From CBIFWW01 sp966186435 (lineage in GTDB: Bacteria > Pseudomonadota > Gammaproteobacteria > Enterobacterales > Enterobacteriaceae), in assembly GCA_966186435.1 (NCBI GenBank), contig CBIFWW010000002.1:8444-72443 (forward strand): a stretch of DNA of 64,000 nt, given 5' to 3'. Each line of letters begins with the position of its first letter. Position 1 is the first letter of the stretch. A program made the translations under genes and the position numbers. Below are positions 10,314 to 20,121 of this stretch, in pieces. Below the pieces are notes generated by a model. It had not been told where the DNA came from. It made no database searches and saw only the letters and a list, made by a program, of their open reading frames with translations.

Positions 10314-11165
10314 ATGTCCAATTCTTATTTTGTCGGCGGCGATTGGCTGGCAGAACGAATTAACGATCCAATGATCCAAATCCTTGATGCCCGCATGGCC
10401 CCGCCCGGCCAAGAGCATCTGCACGATATGCAGGCTACTTTCGAAGCCGGGCACATTCCGGGGGCGATACGTTTTGATATTGAAGCGTTATCAGATCACA
10501 GCACCTCCCTGCCCCATATGATGCCGCGGCCGGAGGCTTTCGGCGTCGCCATGCGGGAGTTAGGGATTAATAGCCATAAGCACTTGGTGGTTTACGATGA
10601 CGGCACGCTGTTTTCCGCACCCCGGGCCTGGTGGATGCTAAAGCGCTTTGGCGCTGAACAGGTGTCAATTCTGGCCGGTGGCCTGGTGGACTGGCAGCGG
10701 GAAGAATTCGAACTGGAACAAGGTAAGTCACAACAGGCTGAAGGTGAGTTTACCGTGGCCTTTGATGATGCCCCGATCCGCCGCCTGAACGATGTGCTGC
10801 TGGCCAGTCACGAGCACACGGCCCAACTGGTGGATGCCCGTCCGGCGGCCCGCTTTAATGCTGAGGCCGACGAACCACGCCCCGGCTTGAAACGTGGCCA
10901 TATCCCCGGTGCCATCAACGTGCCGTGGAACAGTCTGGTGGAGAATGGCCAGCTGAAAACCACCGACGACCTGGAAGCGATTTTTAACGGCAGCGGCCTG
11001 GATTTAGATCAGCCGATTATTGCTAGCTGCGGCTCCGGTGTTACTGCCGCCGTGGTGGTACTGGCGCTGGCAACGCTGAATGCCAAAAACGTGGCGCTGT
11101 ATGACGGTTCCTGGAGCGAATGGGGCGCCCGCGACGATCTCCCGATTGAGCCACAGCCCAATTAG
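10314..11165 (+). CDS. sseA: 3-mercaptopyruvate sulfurtransferase
   Basis: SseA transfers sulfur from 3-mercaptopyruvate to a thiophilic acceptor such as cyanide or thioredoxin. The protein of 283 residues has two rhodanese domains: an inactive N-terminal copy and a catalytic C-terminal copy. The active-site loop CGSGVTA, typical of mercaptopyruvate rather than thiosulfate enzymes, has its cysteine at residue 239. The open frame extends further upstream. I chose the ATG at 10314 (MSNSYFVGGDW) because GGAGG lies six bases before it and the length then fits the family. Another in-frame ATG lies at 10302. It is transcribed away from yfhM and ends at a bidirectional terminator. Confidence 0.95.
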   Translation: MSNSYFVGGDWLAERINDPMIQILDARMAPPGQEHLHDMQATFEAGHIPGAIRFDIEALSDHSTSLPHMMPRPEAFGVAMRELGINSHKHLVVYDDGTLFSAPRAWWMLKRFGAEQVSILAGGLVDWQREEFELEQGKSQQAEGEFTVAFDDAPIRRLNDVLLASHEHTAQLVDARPAARFNAEADEPRPGLKRGHIPGAINVPWNSLVENGQLKTTDDLEAIFNGSGLDLDQPIIASCGSGVTAAVVVLALATLNAKNVALYDGSWSEWGARDDLPIEPQPN

Positions 11166-11166
11166 C

Positions 11167-11194
11167 AAAAAGCCGGGATATTCCCGGCCTTTTC
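11167..11194. terminator. Bidirectional terminator between sseA and sseB
   Basis: A seven-base-pair stem (GCCGGGA/TCCCGGC) with a three-base loop has A-runs on the left and T-runs on the right. It can therefore serve convergent sseA and sseB. Confidence 0.85.
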
Positions 11195-11196
11195 AT

Positions 11197-11967
11197 TTAG
11201 ATAATGCGGTTAGCTTTAAAATCCCGCAGGAAGCTGCCCCAGCGCCGCTCGTAGAACGGCGTCAGGTGGGCGGTGATAAAGTGGCTGATGCCCTTTTCCC
11301 CTGGCACCACCGGGCAAATATCAATGGGTTCATCGCCCGGTTGGATATCGGTTGCAACACTCCCGGCGGCCTGAATAATCGCCTCGATATCGCCCACGGC
11401 CTCAATACCAATCAGCAGGTTGGCTGGCTCATCCCCTTCTTGAATAGTACACAGCCAGGCCCGTTTGACCGTGTTGAGTTCTTTGAACAGGATCGACAGT
11501 GATTCCACCATTTGCGCCGGTGGCTCGGCCACTTCAGACAACTTCAGCGCAACGTTGCCTTCTAGCACCGTTTGTTGGCTAAGTGGATCGCCCTGTTCCC
11601 CCACCAGATGGCTGATTTCCCGGGGGGTAAACTCTTTCCCGGTGGGCAATTTGGCATTGAGAAACAGGGTTTCGCCGAGGGTCATTTCAAACAGGGTACG
11701 CACCGGCATCACCACAAAGGATTGTTCACCGCTAACCGCCTGTTGTAAGGCTTCCCGGGAGCTGAAAAACGGGATGACGGAAGTGCCGTCGTCTTTTTCC
11801 CAATGCTCAAGATCCACGGCGCTGTCGGCATCGACCTGTTCGCTCGTAGCGGCGCCAGGCACCCACACGCTGGCGTCCAGCAGGGCGCGGAAAAAGGCCG
11901 GACGATGGGCTGGCTCAGTGGCCGCCTTCTCCAGTAGGGCTTCAAGGGAGTGATTATTTTCTGACAT
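11197..11967 (-). CDS. sseB: Enhanced serine sensitivity protein SseB
   Basis: The 256-residue soluble protein belongs to the SseB family (N-terminal SseB domain about residues 20-135, C-terminal SseB domain about 140-256). Its biochemical role is unknown. The name comes from enhanced serine sensitivity in E. coli when the region is overexpressed. FFRALLDASVWVPG near the N terminus and ISHFITAHLTPFYERRWG near the C terminus are typical. It is convergent with sseA and shares the terminator. The neighbour upstream on this strand is pepB, separated from it by a terminator. Confidence 0.93.
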   Translation of the reverse strand: MSENNHSLEALLEKAATEPAHRPAFFRALLDASVWVPGAATSEQVDADSAVDLEHWEKDDGTSVIPFFSSREALQQAVSGEQSFVVMPVRTLFEMTLGETLFLNAKLPTGKEFTPREISHLVGEQGDPLSQQTVLEGNVALKLSEVAEPPAQMVESLSILFKELNTVKRAWLCTIQEGDEPANLLIGIEAVGDIEAIIQAAGSVATDIQPGDEPIDICPVVPGEKGISHFITAHLTPFYERRWGSFLRDFKANRII

Positions 11968-12000
11968 AGGATTCCAGATTTACGGCAAGGCTCAAGCTAT

Positions 12001-12036
12001 AAAAACAGTGCGCCCCTGGGTTAAACCAGGGCGCGC
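12001..12036 (-). terminator. Intrinsic terminator after pepB (end of the isc-pepB transcript)
   Basis: On the minus strand a GC-rich stem (GCCCTGG with CCAGGGGC, loop of about six) is followed by ACTGTTTTTA. It is placed between the pepB stop and the sseB start. Confidence 0.75.
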
Positions 12037-12042
12037 TTTTCA

Positions 12043-13329
12043 TTATTTAGTTAACAAGTTCGCCAGGGCGCGAACGCCCAGACCGGTAGCACCGGCAGAC
12101 CATTGCTCAACCGCACCTTTACGGTAGGTGGCAGAACAGTCGATGTGCAGCCAACCCTGACGGTAGTTTTCCACAAAGTGGGACAGGAAACCGGCTGCGG
12201 TGCTGGCCCCCGCCGGGTAGCTGGCATTGCTGGTGTTGTTCAGTTCGGCAAAGTTGGACGGCAGCTGGTTGCGGTGGAATTCCGCCAGCGGCAGACGCCA
12301 GAATGGCTCGTTCTCGGCGGCGGCGCTTGCCATCATGCTATTGACCAGGGTGTCATCAAAGCTAAACAGCGCGTGGTAATCGTTACCCAGCGCGGTTTTG
12401 GCCGCACCGGTCAGTGTTGCCGCATCAATAATTAGCTCAGGTTTCTGGGCGCAGGCGTCGATCAGGCCATCGGCCAGTACCAGGCGGCCTTCGGCGTCGG
12501 TGTTCATCACTTCCACTTTTTTGCCGTTACGGTAGCTGATGATATCGCCCAGTTTGAAGGCGTTACCGCTCACCATATTATCGGCGCAGCACAGGTACAG
12601 TTTGACGCGCTTGTTCAAGCCACGGGTGATGGCGAAGGCCAGAGCACCAGTCACCAGCGCCGCGCCGCCCATATCGGACTTCATCGAGTCCATAAAGGCG
12701 GATTGCTTCATGCTGTAGCCGCCGGAATCAAAGGTGATGCCTTTACCCACCAGGCAAGCATAAACCGGGGCATCGGCATTGCCGGTTGGGTTGTAGTCCA
12801 GGGCCAGCAGCACCGGCTGGCGCTCAGAGCCACGGCCTACGGTGTGGATCCCCATGTATTTCTGCTCACGCAGGTCTTCACCTTTGGTGATGCGGTAGCT
12901 GACGTTGTCGCAGGCCACGCTGCACAGCAAATCCACCGCGCGGGTTGCCAGTGTCTCCGGCCCTAACACTTCCGCCGGCGCGTTAATCTGGTCGCGCACC
13001 CAGTCGATGATGGTCAGGCGGTTGTTCAGCTCTTGCTGCTGGGCATCGTCCAGCTGCGGCCATTCCACTTTACGGGTGCCCTTCGGCCCACGGTAGCCCT
13101 GCCAGAAGGCCCAGGCATTATCTACGTTCCAGCCTTCACCAGAGAGTGCCACTTGCTTCAGGTCTTGGCCGTCCAGCTTGCGCCCGGCCCGTTGGATCAG
13201 GCCGAGGTCGTCATGGCCGGTGAGGTGCAGGGTGACGCCACTGTCGTTAATGCTGTAAATGGCTTTTTCGCCCCAGCGTGCGTCGGCAGGCTGGGTGCTG
13301 AGAGTGATGTTCATCGCTTCGGTTGTCAT
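12043..13329 (-). CDS. pepB: Peptidase B (M17 leucyl aminopeptidase family)
   Basis: PepB is a dinuclear metal aminopeptidase, active on acidic N-terminal residues in E. coli. I place the start at the ATG at 13329 ([13 protein letters not shown]). AAGGA lies before it and it gives 428 residues, against 427 in E. coli; the open frame continues upstream through iscX in another frame and that part is not real. The M17 signature [13 protein letters not shown] and the catalytic lysine segment [13 protein letters not shown] are present, as are the metal ligands in [11 protein letters not shown]. It is the last gene behind iscX, 55 bases away, and may be read through from the isc operon. Confidence 0.96.
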   Translation of the reverse strand: MTTEAMNITLSTQPADARWGEKAIYSINDSGVTLHLTGHDDLGLIQRAGRKLDGQDLKQVALSGEGWNVDNAWAFWQGYRGPKGTRKVEWPQLDDAQQQELNNRLTIIDWVRDQINAPAEVLGPETLATRAVDLLCSVACDNVSYRITKGEDLREQKYMGIHTVGRGSERQPVLLALDYNPTGNADAPVYACLVGKGITFDSGGYSMKQSAFMDSMKSDMGGAALVTGALAFAITRGLNKRVKLYLCCADNMVSGNAFKLGDIISYRNGKKVEVMNTDAEGRLVLADGLIDACAQKPELIIDAATLTGAAKTALGNDYHALFSFDDTLVNSMMASAAAENEPFWRLPLAEFHRNQLPSNFAELNNTSNASYPAGASTAAGFLSHFVENYRQGWLHIDCSATYRKGAVEQWSAGATGLGVRALANLLTK

Positions 13330-13357
13330 TATTAATTGTCCTTTTAGCGAACAGTAA

Positions 13358-13380
13358 ATGGGCCGCCTTAGGCAGCCCAT
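13358..13380 (-). other. Hairpin between iscX and pepB
   Basis: ATGGGCTGCC and GGCGGCCCAT form a near-perfect ten-base-pair stem with a three-base loop. No U-run follows on the minus strand, so a partial terminator, processing site or stabiliser fits better than a full stop. Confidence 0.5.
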
Positions 13381-13384
13381 ACAG

Positions 13385-13585
13385 TCAGTTATATTCGTCC
13401 AGCCAGACCAGCAGGATAGCCTCAAGGGTCTTTTCATTAGACGCCCCCGGCTCATCATCGAACTCGTCCAGTTCACAAATCCACTGGTGCAGGTCGGTGA
13501 AGCGCACGGTCTTCGGATCGAGGTCAGGGCGGCTGTCGTACAGCGCCTCGCCGATCTCCCGACTATCGGTCCATTTCAGTCCCAT
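13385..13585 (-). CDS. iscX: Fe-S assembly accessory protein IscX
   Basis: IscX is a small acidic protein that binds IscS and iron and tunes cysteine desulfurase activity. The 66 residues are the family length. [17 protein letters not shown] at the N terminus and [15 protein letters not shown] in the middle are characteristic. It begins 11 bases after the fdx stop and is the last isc gene. Confidence 0.97.
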   Translation of the reverse strand: MGLKWTDSREIGEALYDSRPDLDPKTVRFTDLHQWICELDEFDDEPGASNEKTLEAILLVWLDEYN

Positions 13586-13596
13586 AGCAACTCCTG

Positions 13597-13932
13597 TTAG
13601 TGCTCTCTGGCGTGGTTAATGGTGTAGCGTGGGATTTCCACCACCAGATCTTCGTCGGTAACCCGTGCCTGGCAGCTTAAACGGCTGTCTGGCTCCAGGC
13701 CCCAGGCTTTATCCAGCATATCGTCTTCATCTTCACTGCTTTCAGCCAGTGAATCAAAACCTTCACGCACGATGCAATGGCAGGTGGTACAAGCACAGGA
13801 TTTTTCGCAGGCGTGTTCTATCTCGATACCTTTACGCAGGGCAGCATCAAGGATGGTTTCACCGGTATTCGCTTCCAGCACGGCACCGTCAGGGCACAGA
13901 TCCTGATGGGGCAAAATAACAATTTTTGGCAT
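13597..13932 (-). CDS. fdx: [2Fe-2S] ferredoxin of the ISC system
   Basis: Fdx supplies electrons for cluster assembly on IscU. The 111-residue adrenodoxin-type protein has the cluster ligands Cys42, Cys48 and Cys51 in [10 protein letters not shown], with Cys87 in RLSCQA. The extra Cys46 is also conserved in this family. The acidic patch [14 protein letters not shown] matches the IscS interaction surface. It starts one base after the hscA stop, so translation is probably coupled. Confidence 0.97.
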   Translation of the reverse strand: MPKIVILPHQDLCPDGAVLEANTGETILDAALRKGIEIEHACEKSCACTTCHCIVREGFDSLAESSEDEDDMLDKAWGLEPDSRLSCQARVTDEDLVVEIPRYTINHAREH

Positions 13933-13933
13933 G

Positions 13934-15784
13934 TTAAACCTCGTCCACGGATTGGCCTTTCAGCGCCTGGCGGATAGATTCATCCATGCGGCGAGCGGCA
14001 AAGTCCTGGGTTTGTTGGTCTACGATTTTAATCGCTTCTTTTATGGCTTCCACATCCTGCCCTTGTGCGGCGGTATGGAGCGTATTCATCGCCAGTTCGA
14101 TAGTCTGGCGCTCGGCTTCACTTAACAGTGCGCCGTCGGTATTCAGTGCCCCGATCAAGCTTTCCAGCACCCGGGCGGCTTCCACTTTTTGCTCGGCCAG
14201 CATACGGGCCTGAACATCCTGCTCAGCATTGCTCATGGAATCCTGAATCATGGTGGCGATCTCGCCATCAGTCAGGCCATAGGAGGGCTTAACCTGAATA
14301 GAGGATTCCACCCCGGTGGATTTCTCCATGGCGGTGACGCTCAGTAGCCCATCGGCATCCACCTGGAAGGTGACGCGGATGTGGGCGCCACCGGCAGGCA
14401 TCATTGGGATACCGCGCAAAGCAAAACGGGCCAGCGAGCGGCAATCCTGCACCATTTCACGTTCACCCTGTAACACATGGATAGACATCGCGGTCTGGCC
14501 ATCTTTGAAGGTGGTGAACTCCTGGGCGCGGGCCACCGGAATAGTGGTGTTACGTGGGATCACTTTCTCCACCAGGCCACCCATGGTTTCCAGCCCCAGG
14601 GAGAGTGGGATGACATCCAGCAGCAGCATTTCGCTGTCCGGCTTATTGCCCACCAGGATATCGGCCTGGATCGCAGCGCCCACGGCGACCACTTTATCCG
14701 GGTCAATGGAGGTCAGCGGGGTACGGCCAAAATACGCCCCAACCTGCTCACGCACCAGCGGCACACGGGTCGATCCCCCGACCATTACCGCTTCCAACAC
14801 CTGGGATGCTTCAACTCCAGCGTCTTTCAGGGCGCGGCGGCAAGCCAGCAGCGTGCGCTTAACCAGTGGGGCAATCAGGCTATTTAACTGGGCACGGGTG
14901 ACCTGACCAGACCAGCCCGCGACGTTGACCTCGACGCTTTCGGCATCGCTCAGGGCGATTTTAGCGGCGGTAGCGGCTTCGATAAACTGGTGTGCCAGAC
15001 GGGCATCGCTACGATCGCTCACCCCGGCCTGTTCCCGCAGCCAGTCCGCCAGTAAATGGTCAAAGTCATCACCGCCAAGGGCAGAATCCCCCCCGGTGGC
15101 CAACACTTCAAACACCCCACGGCTTAAGCGCAGAATGGAAATATCAAAGGTACCGCCGCCGAGATCGTAGACAGCGATAATGCCTTCCTGACCGGAATCC
15201 AGCCCATAGGCGATAGCGGCGGCAGTTGGCTCATTAAGCAGGCGTAACACATGCAGGCCAGCCAGACGGGCGGCATCTTTGGTGCCCTGGCGTTGGGCAT
15301 CGTCAAAGTAGGCTGGCACGGTGATCACCACGCCATCCAGCTCGCCGTCAAGAGTGCGGCGGGCGCGTTCAGCCAGCGCTTTCAAAATATCCGCAGAGAC
15401 ACGCACTGGGTTGAGTAAACCCGCGGCGGTGTTAAGCATCGGCAAGCCGTTTTCACTGGTCTGGAGCGCGTAGGGCAGATGGGGATAGCGGGTTTGAATA
15501 TCCGCCAGCGAACGGCCCATCAGGCGTTTCACTGAGCTGATGGTGTTCAGGGGATCTTGTGCCGCCTGGGCACGGGCTTCCCAACCCACGATGTGGCCTT
15601 CAACCTGGTAATGCACCACAGAAGGCAGCAGGTGACGGCCGGCGTCATCGGCCAGCGTTTCGGCATGGCCACTGCGCACCGTTGCCACCAACGAGTTGGT
15701 GGTGCCCAGGTCGATACCTGCCGCCAGCTTACGCTGGTGGGGCGCGGCACTCAGGCCCGGTTCACTGATTTGTAATAAAGCCAT
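13934..15784 (-). CDS. hscA: Fe-S protein maturation chaperone HscA (Hsp66)
   Basis: HscA is a specialised Hsp70 that uses ATP to release clusters from IscU. The 616 residues equal E. coli HscA. The ATPase domain has [14 protein letters not shown] at the N terminus, [12 protein letters not shown] around residue 200 and the [10 protein letters not shown] loop near 340. The substrate-binding domain follows. HscA recognises the LPPVK motif, which is intact in IscU here. It sits 15 bases after hscB, its J-protein partner, and just before fdx. Confidence 0.98.
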   Translation of the reverse strand: MALLQISEPGLSAAPHQRKLAAGIDLGTTNSLVATVRSGHAETLADDAGRHLLPSVVHYQVEGHIVGWEARAQAAQDPLNTISSVKRLMGRSLADIQTRYPHLPYALQTSENGLPMLNTAAGLLNPVRVSADILKALAERARRTLDGELDGVVITVPAYFDDAQRQGTKDAARLAGLHVLRLLNEPTAAAIAYGLDSGQEGIIAVYDLGGGTFDISILRLSRGVFEVLATGGDSALGGDDFDHLLADWLREQAGVSDRSDARLAHQFIEAATAAKIALSDAESVEVNVAGWSGQVTRAQLNSLIAPLVKRTLLACRRALKDAGVEASQVLEAVMVGGSTRVPLVREQVGAYFGRTPLTSIDPDKVVAVGAAIQADILVGNKPDSEMLLLDVIPLSLGLETMGGLVEKVIPRNTTIPVARAQEFTTFKDGQTAMSIHVLQGEREMVQDCRSLARFALRGIPMMPAGGAHIRVTFQVDADGLLSVTAMEKSTGVESSIQVKPSYGLTDGEIATMIQDSMSNAEQDVQARMLAEQKVEAARVLESLIGALNTDGALLSEAERQTIELAMNTLHTAAQGQDVEAIKEAIKIVDQQTQDFAARRMDESIRQALKGQSVDEV

Positions 15785-15799
15785 GTTGAGTTTCCAGAA

Positions 15800-16315
15800 T
15801 TAAAAATCGAACAGCTTTTCTTCGACGCGTTCTATTTGGCTGCGAAGTTTATCAAGAAAGCGCAGTTTACGTACCGTGTCTGCCGCCGCTTCCCAGGCCT
15901 GATTATCCAGTTCGTTGACCATTTGCTGGCTGCGGGCGGCAATCATGGCGTTAACCTCATCGGAAAAACCGCTAAGGCGAGCGTCGTCTTTCGCTGTTTC
16001 GATATTGTCCAGGGTTTCCCGCAGTTCCAGCTGCTCCATCAGGAACGCGGTGTCGCGCACTGTGTGCTGCTCGGATGCCAGGTCATAACCGTGTAATGAC
16101 AGAATATATTCTGCCCGACTAAGGGGGTTACGCAGGGTTTGCCACGCCTGATTGATGGTGGCGGATTGCTGGAGAGCAGCTAATTGCTCTGCCGCCGGGC
16201 GGCTGGCAAATTTATCCGGGTGGAACTGACGCTGGAGGTCCTGATAGCGGGCGGCCAGCTGGTCCTCTGCAAGTGAATGCTGCACTGGCATCCCAAAGAG
16301 GGTGAAGTAATCCAT
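15800..16315 (-). CDS. hscB: J-domain co-chaperone HscB
   Basis: HscB delivers IscU to HscA and stimulates its ATPase. The 171-residue protein has an N-terminal J domain with HPD at residues 32-34 ([10 protein letters not shown]) and a C-terminal three-helix bundle that binds IscU. The length matches E. coli. A hairpin in the 72-base gap after iscA may lower expression of hscB and the genes behind it relative to iscSUA (inference). Confidence 0.97.
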   Translation of the reverse strand: MDYFTLFGMPVQHSLAEDQLAARYQDLQRQFHPDKFASRPAAEQLAALQQSATINQAWQTLRNPLSRAEYILSLHGYDLASEQHTVRDTAFLMEQLELRETLDNIETAKDDARLSGFSDEVNAMIAARSQQMVNELDNQAWEAAADTVRKLRFLDKLRSQIERVEEKLFDF

Positions 16316-16340
16316 AACGATCTCGGGCTAGCGTGATAAA

Positions 16341-16372
16341 GCAAAACCCCACGCAACACGGGCTGGTGGGGT
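16341..16372 (-). terminator. Attenuator-like hairpin between iscA and hscB
   Basis: On the minus strand ACCCCAC and GTGGGGT pair across a 13-base loop and are followed by TTTTGCTTT. The long loop and broken U-run suggest partial termination rather than the operon end. Confidence 0.5.
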
Positions 16373-16387
16373 CTGGTGTTAGGCAGA

Positions 16388-16711
16388 TTATACGGTGAAG
16401 CTTTCGCCGCAACCGCACTCATCTTTAACGTTAGGGTTAATAAATTTAAACCCTTCGTTCAGGCCTTCTTTGACGAAGTCCAGCTGAATACCATTGAGTA
16501 ATTGCAGGCTTTTACCGTCGATAACGACCTTCACGCCCTTGTCTTCGAACACCACATCTTCGGTGGCGGGTTCATCAACAAATTCCAGTACGTAGGCCAT
16601 ACCAGAACAACCTGAAGTGCGCACACCAAGGCGTAAACCAAAGCCCTTGCCACGGTTGGCAAGAAAGGCGTTCACGCGGGCTGCGGCGGTGTCACTAAGC
16701 GTTATCGACAT
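16388..16711 (-). CDS. iscA: A-type Fe-S carrier IscA
   Basis: IscA passes iron-sulfur clusters to target apoproteins. The 107-residue protein carries the three conserved cysteines Cys35, Cys99 and Cys101 (RTSGCSG and CGCGESF). Length and sequence match E. coli IscA. It lies 82 bases after iscU in the isc operon. Confidence 0.98.
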   Translation of the reverse strand: MSITLSDTAAARVNAFLANRGKGFGLRLGVRTSGCSGMAYVLEFVDEPATEDVVFEDKGVKVVIDGKSLQLLNGIQLDFVKEGLNEGFKFINPNVKDECGCGESFTV

Positions 16712-16793
16712 AAAAAAACCTCAACATATTATCTTTCATATTCCAGGCAGTGGCTGGAGCGGCGCATCCGCCACTCCCACTGAAGCGCCTGGA

Positions 16794-17186
16794 TTATTTA
16801 GAACCTGCTTCACGTTTGCTTTTATAATCCGCAATGGCGGCTTTGATGGCGTCTTCCGCCAGGATAGAGCAGTGAATTTTAACCGGAGGTAATTCCAGTT
16901 CATCTGCAATATCGGTGTTTTTGATCGCCTGCGCTTCGTCCAGAGACTTCCCTTTCACCCATTCGGTGACCAGGGAGCTGGAGGCAATGGCAGAGCCACA
17001 GCCGTAGGTTTTAAAGCGCGCGTCTTCAATGATACCGTCATTGTTGACTTTGATCTGTAACTTCATCACATCACCACAGGCCGGTGCGCCGACCATGCCG
17101 CTCCCTACGCTGTCATCGCTGTTGTCAAAAGAGCCAACGTTGCGTGGGTTTTCGTAATGGTCGATAACTTTTTCGCTGTATGCCAT
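16794..17186 (-). CDS. iscU: Fe-S cluster scaffold IscU
   Basis: IscU is the scaffold on which IscS-derived sulfur and iron are built into clusters. The product has 130 residues (E. coli 128). The ligands Cys37, Asp39, Cys63 and Cys106 are present. The LPPVK chaperone-recognition motif lies at residues 99-103. It starts 26 bases after iscS. Confidence 0.98.
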   Translation of the reverse strand: MAYSEKVIDHYENPRNVGSFDNSDDSVGSGMVGAPACGDVMKLQIKVNNDGIIEDARFKTYGCGSAIASSSLVTEWVKGKSLDEAQAIKNTDIADELELPPVKIHCSILAEDAIKAAIADYKSKREAGSK

Positions 17187-17212
17187 GTTTAATTCTCCTT
17201 ACTTCAAACCGA

Positions 17213-18427
17213 TTAGTGATGAGACCATTCGATGCTGTTCAGATCCACGCCCTGCTTGAACATGTCCCACAGTGGGGAGAGGTCACGCAGACGGCCAATG
17301 GAGTTACGAACCAATTTAATGGTGTAATCAATTTCTTCTTCGGTAGTGAAACGACCTAAAGAGAAGCGGATAGAGCTGTGGGCCAGCTCGTCATTCATCC
17401 CCAGGGCGCGCAGCACATAAGACGGCTCCAGGCTGGCTGAGGTACAGGCGGAACCAGAAGATACGGCCAGATCTTTCAGGGCCATAATCAGTGATTCGCC
17501 TTCCACATAGTTGAAGCTAACGTTCAGAATGTTCGGTACGCCCTGTTCCAGGTCGCCATTGAGGTAAACTTCTTCGATGTCGTTGATGCCGTTCCACAAA
17601 CGGTTACGCAGGCCGCGCAGACGGGCCATTTCGCCTTCCATCTCTTCTTTAGCGATACGGTAAGCTTCACCCATACCAACAATTTGGTGAACAGGCAGCG
17701 TACCGGAACGCATACCGCGCTCGTGACCACCGCCGTGTATCTGAGATTCAATACGGATACGCGGCTTACGGCGCACGTACAGCGCACCGATACCTTTCGG
17801 GCCATAGATTTTGTGGCCGGAGAAGGACATCAGGTCAATTTTCAGCTGGCTCAGATCGATAGGCAGTTTGCCCACGCTCTGTGTGGCATCCACGTGGTAG
17901 ATAATGCCACGGGTGCGGCACAGGTCACCGATGGTAGCAATATCTTGCACCACACCGATTTCGTTATTTACATGCATGATGGAAACCAGGATGGTGTCAT
18001 CACGCATAGCGGCTTCGAGTTCTTTCAGGTCAATGATACCGTTGCGCTGAGGCGCCAGGTAAGTCACTTCGAAACCTTCGCGCTCGAGCTGGCGGCAGGT
18101 ATCCAGCACGGCTTTATGTTCAGTTTTGCTGGTGATGATGTGCTTGCCTTTCTTCTGATAGAAGTTAGCAGCACCTTTGATAGCCAGATTGTCAGATTCC
18201 GTTGCCCCGGAGGTGAAAACAATCTCACGTGGGTCAGCGCCTACCAGCTCGGCGATCTGGTTGCGGGCGATATCAACGGCTTCTTCTGCCTGCCAGCCAA
18301 AACGGTGGGAACGGGATGCGGGGTTACCGAAAGTCCCATCCATCGTCAGAAACTGCATCATCTTCTCAGCCACGCGCGGGTCTGCCGGCGTCGTCGCGGA
18401 GTAGTCCAGATAAATCGGTAATTTCAT
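17213..18427 (-). CDS. iscS: Cysteine desulfurase IscS
   Basis: IscS is a pyridoxal-phosphate enzyme that takes sulfur from cysteine for clusters, tRNA thiolation and other pathways. The 404 residues equal E. coli IscS. The PLP lysine lies in [12 protein letters not shown] (about residue 206). The persulfide cysteine lies in SGSACTSAS (about 328) on the mobile loop. It follows iscR after 212 bases that hold two hairpins, a place where E. coli uncouples iscR from iscSUA through the RNA RyhB. Confidence 0.98.
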   Translation of the reverse strand: MKLPIYLDYSATTPADPRVAEKMMQFLTMDGTFGNPASRSHRFGWQAEEAVDIARNQIAELVGADPREIVFTSGATESDNLAIKGAANFYQKKGKHIITSKTEHKAVLDTCRQLEREGFEVTYLAPQRNGIIDLKELEAAMRDDTILVSIMHVNNEIGVVQDIATIGDLCRTRGIIYHVDATQSVGKLPIDLSQLKIDLMSFSGHKIYGPKGIGALYVRRKPRIRIESQIHGGGHERGMRSGTLPVHQIVGMGEAYRIAKEEMEGEMARLRGLRNRLWNGINDIEEVYLNGDLEQGVPNILNVSFNYVEGESLIMALKDLAVSSGSACTSASLEPSYVLRALGMNDELAHSSIRFSLGRFTTEEEIDYTIKLVRNSIGRLRDLSPLWDMFKQGVDLNSIEWSHH

Positions 18428-18492
18428 TGCTCTTAAGCTCCGTACATCACTTCTTATGCGCGAATCAGGCGATGCAAAACGCGGTGTTTAGA

Positions 18493-18514
18493 AGGATATG
18501 GCATTCCATATCCT
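18493..18514 (-). other. Perfect hairpin in the iscR-iscS spacer
   Basis: AGGATATGG and CCATATCCT form a nine-base-pair perfect stem with a four-base loop. In the mRNA it would lie between the iscR stop and the iscS ribosome binding site. Confidence 0.65.
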
Positions 18515-18537
18515 GGCCTGATTCTGAAATTCTTATA

Positions 18538-18592
18538 GCCCGTCATGCTTCAAGTTGCAGAAACATGAGCTGCAAATTGAATGATTCAGGGC
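18538..18592. repeat. Short palindromic intergenic repeat, internally deleted form
   Basis: Two 23-base arms face each other across about nine bases. Both contain TTCAA followed by TTGCAG (the left arm has CTTCAAGTTGCAG, the right arm reversed has ATTCAATTTGCAG). The arms match the ends of the longer element at 35880-36006, so this looks like a shortened member of the same family. Confidence 0.65.
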
Positions 18593-18639
18593 GGACGTTA
18601 ACAATCCAGTGCGAGTCACAATTGCCTTGCGGCGGTCAC

Positions 18640-19128
18640 TCAGGCACGCAATTTTACATCAATCGCGTCTTGTGCGCGGGTAGTGCGATGGGTTTCATTA
18701 TGCTGGCGGCCTGATACGTCCAGCACTTCCTGGTTATTAACCAGTTCGCCTAACGTAATGTTATTCAGGAAGCCGGTGAGGCGGTCGCTCAGATCGCGCC
18801 ACAGCGCGTGGGTCAGGCATTTATCGCCGCCCTGGCAGCCGCCTTTACCCTGGCAACGGGTGGCGTCGACTGACTCGTCGACGGCGCTGATCACTTCGCC
18901 CACGGCGATGTCAGCAGCCTCTTTACCCAGCAGGTAACCGCCACCCGGGCCACGCACGCTGGCAACAAGGCCATTTTTACGCAGACGAGAGAACAATTGT
19001 TCTAGGTAAGAAAGTGAAATTCCCTGTCGTTCAGAAATATCCGCCAGTGGTACTGGGCCGGATTCAGAATTCAATGCAACGTCCAACATTGCAGTTACAG
19101 CGTAGCGCCCTTTCGATGTCAGTCTCAT
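18640..19128 (-). CDS. iscR: Fe-S cluster-responsive regulator IscR
   Basis: IscR is an Rrf2-family winged-helix regulator that binds a [2Fe-2S] cluster and represses its own operon when clusters are plentiful. The 162-residue protein has the helix-turn-helix in [18 protein letters not shown] and the wing GPGGGYLL. The ligands are Cys92, Cys98, Cys104 and His107. It heads the isc operon. Two type 1-like IscR sites lie just upstream. Confidence 0.98.
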   Translation of the reverse strand: MRLTSKGRYAVTAMLDVALNSESGPVPLADISERQGISLSYLEQLFSRLRKNGLVASVRGPGGGYLLGKEAADIAVGEVISAVDESVDATRCQGKGGCQGGDKCLTHALWRDLSDRLTGFLNNITLGELVNNQEVLDVSGRQHNETHRTTRAQDAIDVKLRA

Positions 19129-19209
19129 GTCTTACTTAACCTCAAATTACCCCTCGAACCGGGGGTTATACTGTCAGTGTGGTTTTTACATAGCAGGCGC
19201 AAGTCTGAC

Positions 19210-19261
19210 ATTCCCGAGTAAATTGGTCAACTATTTAACCCACCAATTTACTCAAGTATTT
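19210..19261. promoter_or_regulatory. Twin IscR type 1-like sites upstream of iscR
   Basis: Two 25-base sites lie at about 19210-19234 and 19237-19261. Together they form a large inverted repeat with perfect 12-base arms (GAGTAAATTGGT and ACCAATTTACTC) around 14 bases. On the minus strand TTGACC inside the nearer site is placed to act as the -35 element of the isc promoter. This matches the layout known for E. coli iscR. Confidence 0.75.
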
Positions 19262-19267
19262 AGGCGA

Positions 19268-20002
19268 TTAGTGCCGCTTATTCTCGCTGTCCAAAGAGGA
19301 CAGCATACCGCGCAGGATATTCAGTTCCTGGCTTTCCGGACGGGCGCGGGTAAACAGGCGGCGTAGCTTGCTCATCACCTGGCCCGGGTGGTTTGGCTTG
19401 ATAAAGCCCGATTGTTGCAAGATTTGCTCCAGATGGCCGTAGAAGCGCTCCAGATCGTCCACCAGCGGGTACGGGGCTTCTTCTTCCTGAGGGGCTGGCG
19501 CAGCTTGCTCTTGCGCGGCCAACCAGGCCATACGTACTTCGTAAGAGATAACCTGAACCGCCATCGCCAGGTTCAAGGAGCTATAATCCGGGTTGGCGGC
19601 AATCGCCACGTGGTAGTGGCATTTTTGCAGTTCGTCGTTGGTCAGGCCAACGCGCTCGCGGCCAAATACCAGGGCCACCGGTGCCTGAGCACCTTCCAGG
19701 ACGCTCTTCAGGCCACATTCGCGTGGATCCAGCATCGGCCATGGCAATGTACGGGAGCGGGCGCTGGTCCCTACCACCAGGCTGCAACCTGCCAGGGCTT
19801 CATCCAGAGTATCGACAATTTGGGCATTACCGATAACGTCACTGGCGCCCGCTGCCAGGGCGATGGCCTGGGAATCCGGCTTCACGAGTGGGTTAACCAG
19901 CCACAGGTTGGTCAGCCCCATGGTTTTCATTGCACGGGCCACAGAGCCCATATTGCCGGTATGAGAAGTTTCTACCAGTACGATTCGAATGTTTTGCAGC
20001 AT
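19268..20002 (-). CDS. trmJ: tRNA (cytidine/uridine-32-2'-O)-methyltransferase TrmJ
   Basis: TrmJ is a SPOUT methyltransferase that methylates the ribose of position 32 in the tRNA anticodon loop. I use the ATG at 20002 ([17 protein letters not shown]), which matches the E. coli start and gives 244 residues; the open frame can be extended six codons to a TTG. The family motifs [24 protein letters not shown] and [14 protein letters not shown] form the SAM-binding trefoil knot. It is divergent from suhB and lies immediately upstream of the iscR promoter, as in E. coli. Confidence 0.95.
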   Translation of the reverse strand: MLQNIRIVLVETSHTGNMGSVARAMKTMGLTNLWLVNPLVKPDSQAIALAAGASDVIGNAQIVDTLDEALAGCSLVVGTSARSRTLPWPMLDPRECGLKSVLEGAQAPVALVFGRERVGLTNDELQKCHYHVAIAANPDYSSLNLAMAVQVISYEVRMAWLAAQEQAAPAPQEEEAPYPLVDDLERFYGHLEQILQQSGFIKPNHPGQVMSKLRRLFTRARPESQELNILRGMLSSLDSENKRH

Positions 20003-20050
20003 AGCGTTCACGACGGTCAAAGAATATTCCGGGGACTATATCATAAACCC

Positions 20051-20079
20051 GAGACATAATCCGAACCCCCTGCTATACT
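20051..20079 (+). promoter_or_regulatory. Likely suhB promoter
   Basis: GAGACA and TATACT are separated by 17 bases and end 42 bases before the suhB ATG. The -10 matches five of six consensus positions and the -35 matches four. Confidence 0.6.
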
Positions 20080-20121
20080 CCGCGCGTTTTCCCGTTCTTT
20101 AAAATCCAGTGAGAGTGACCG

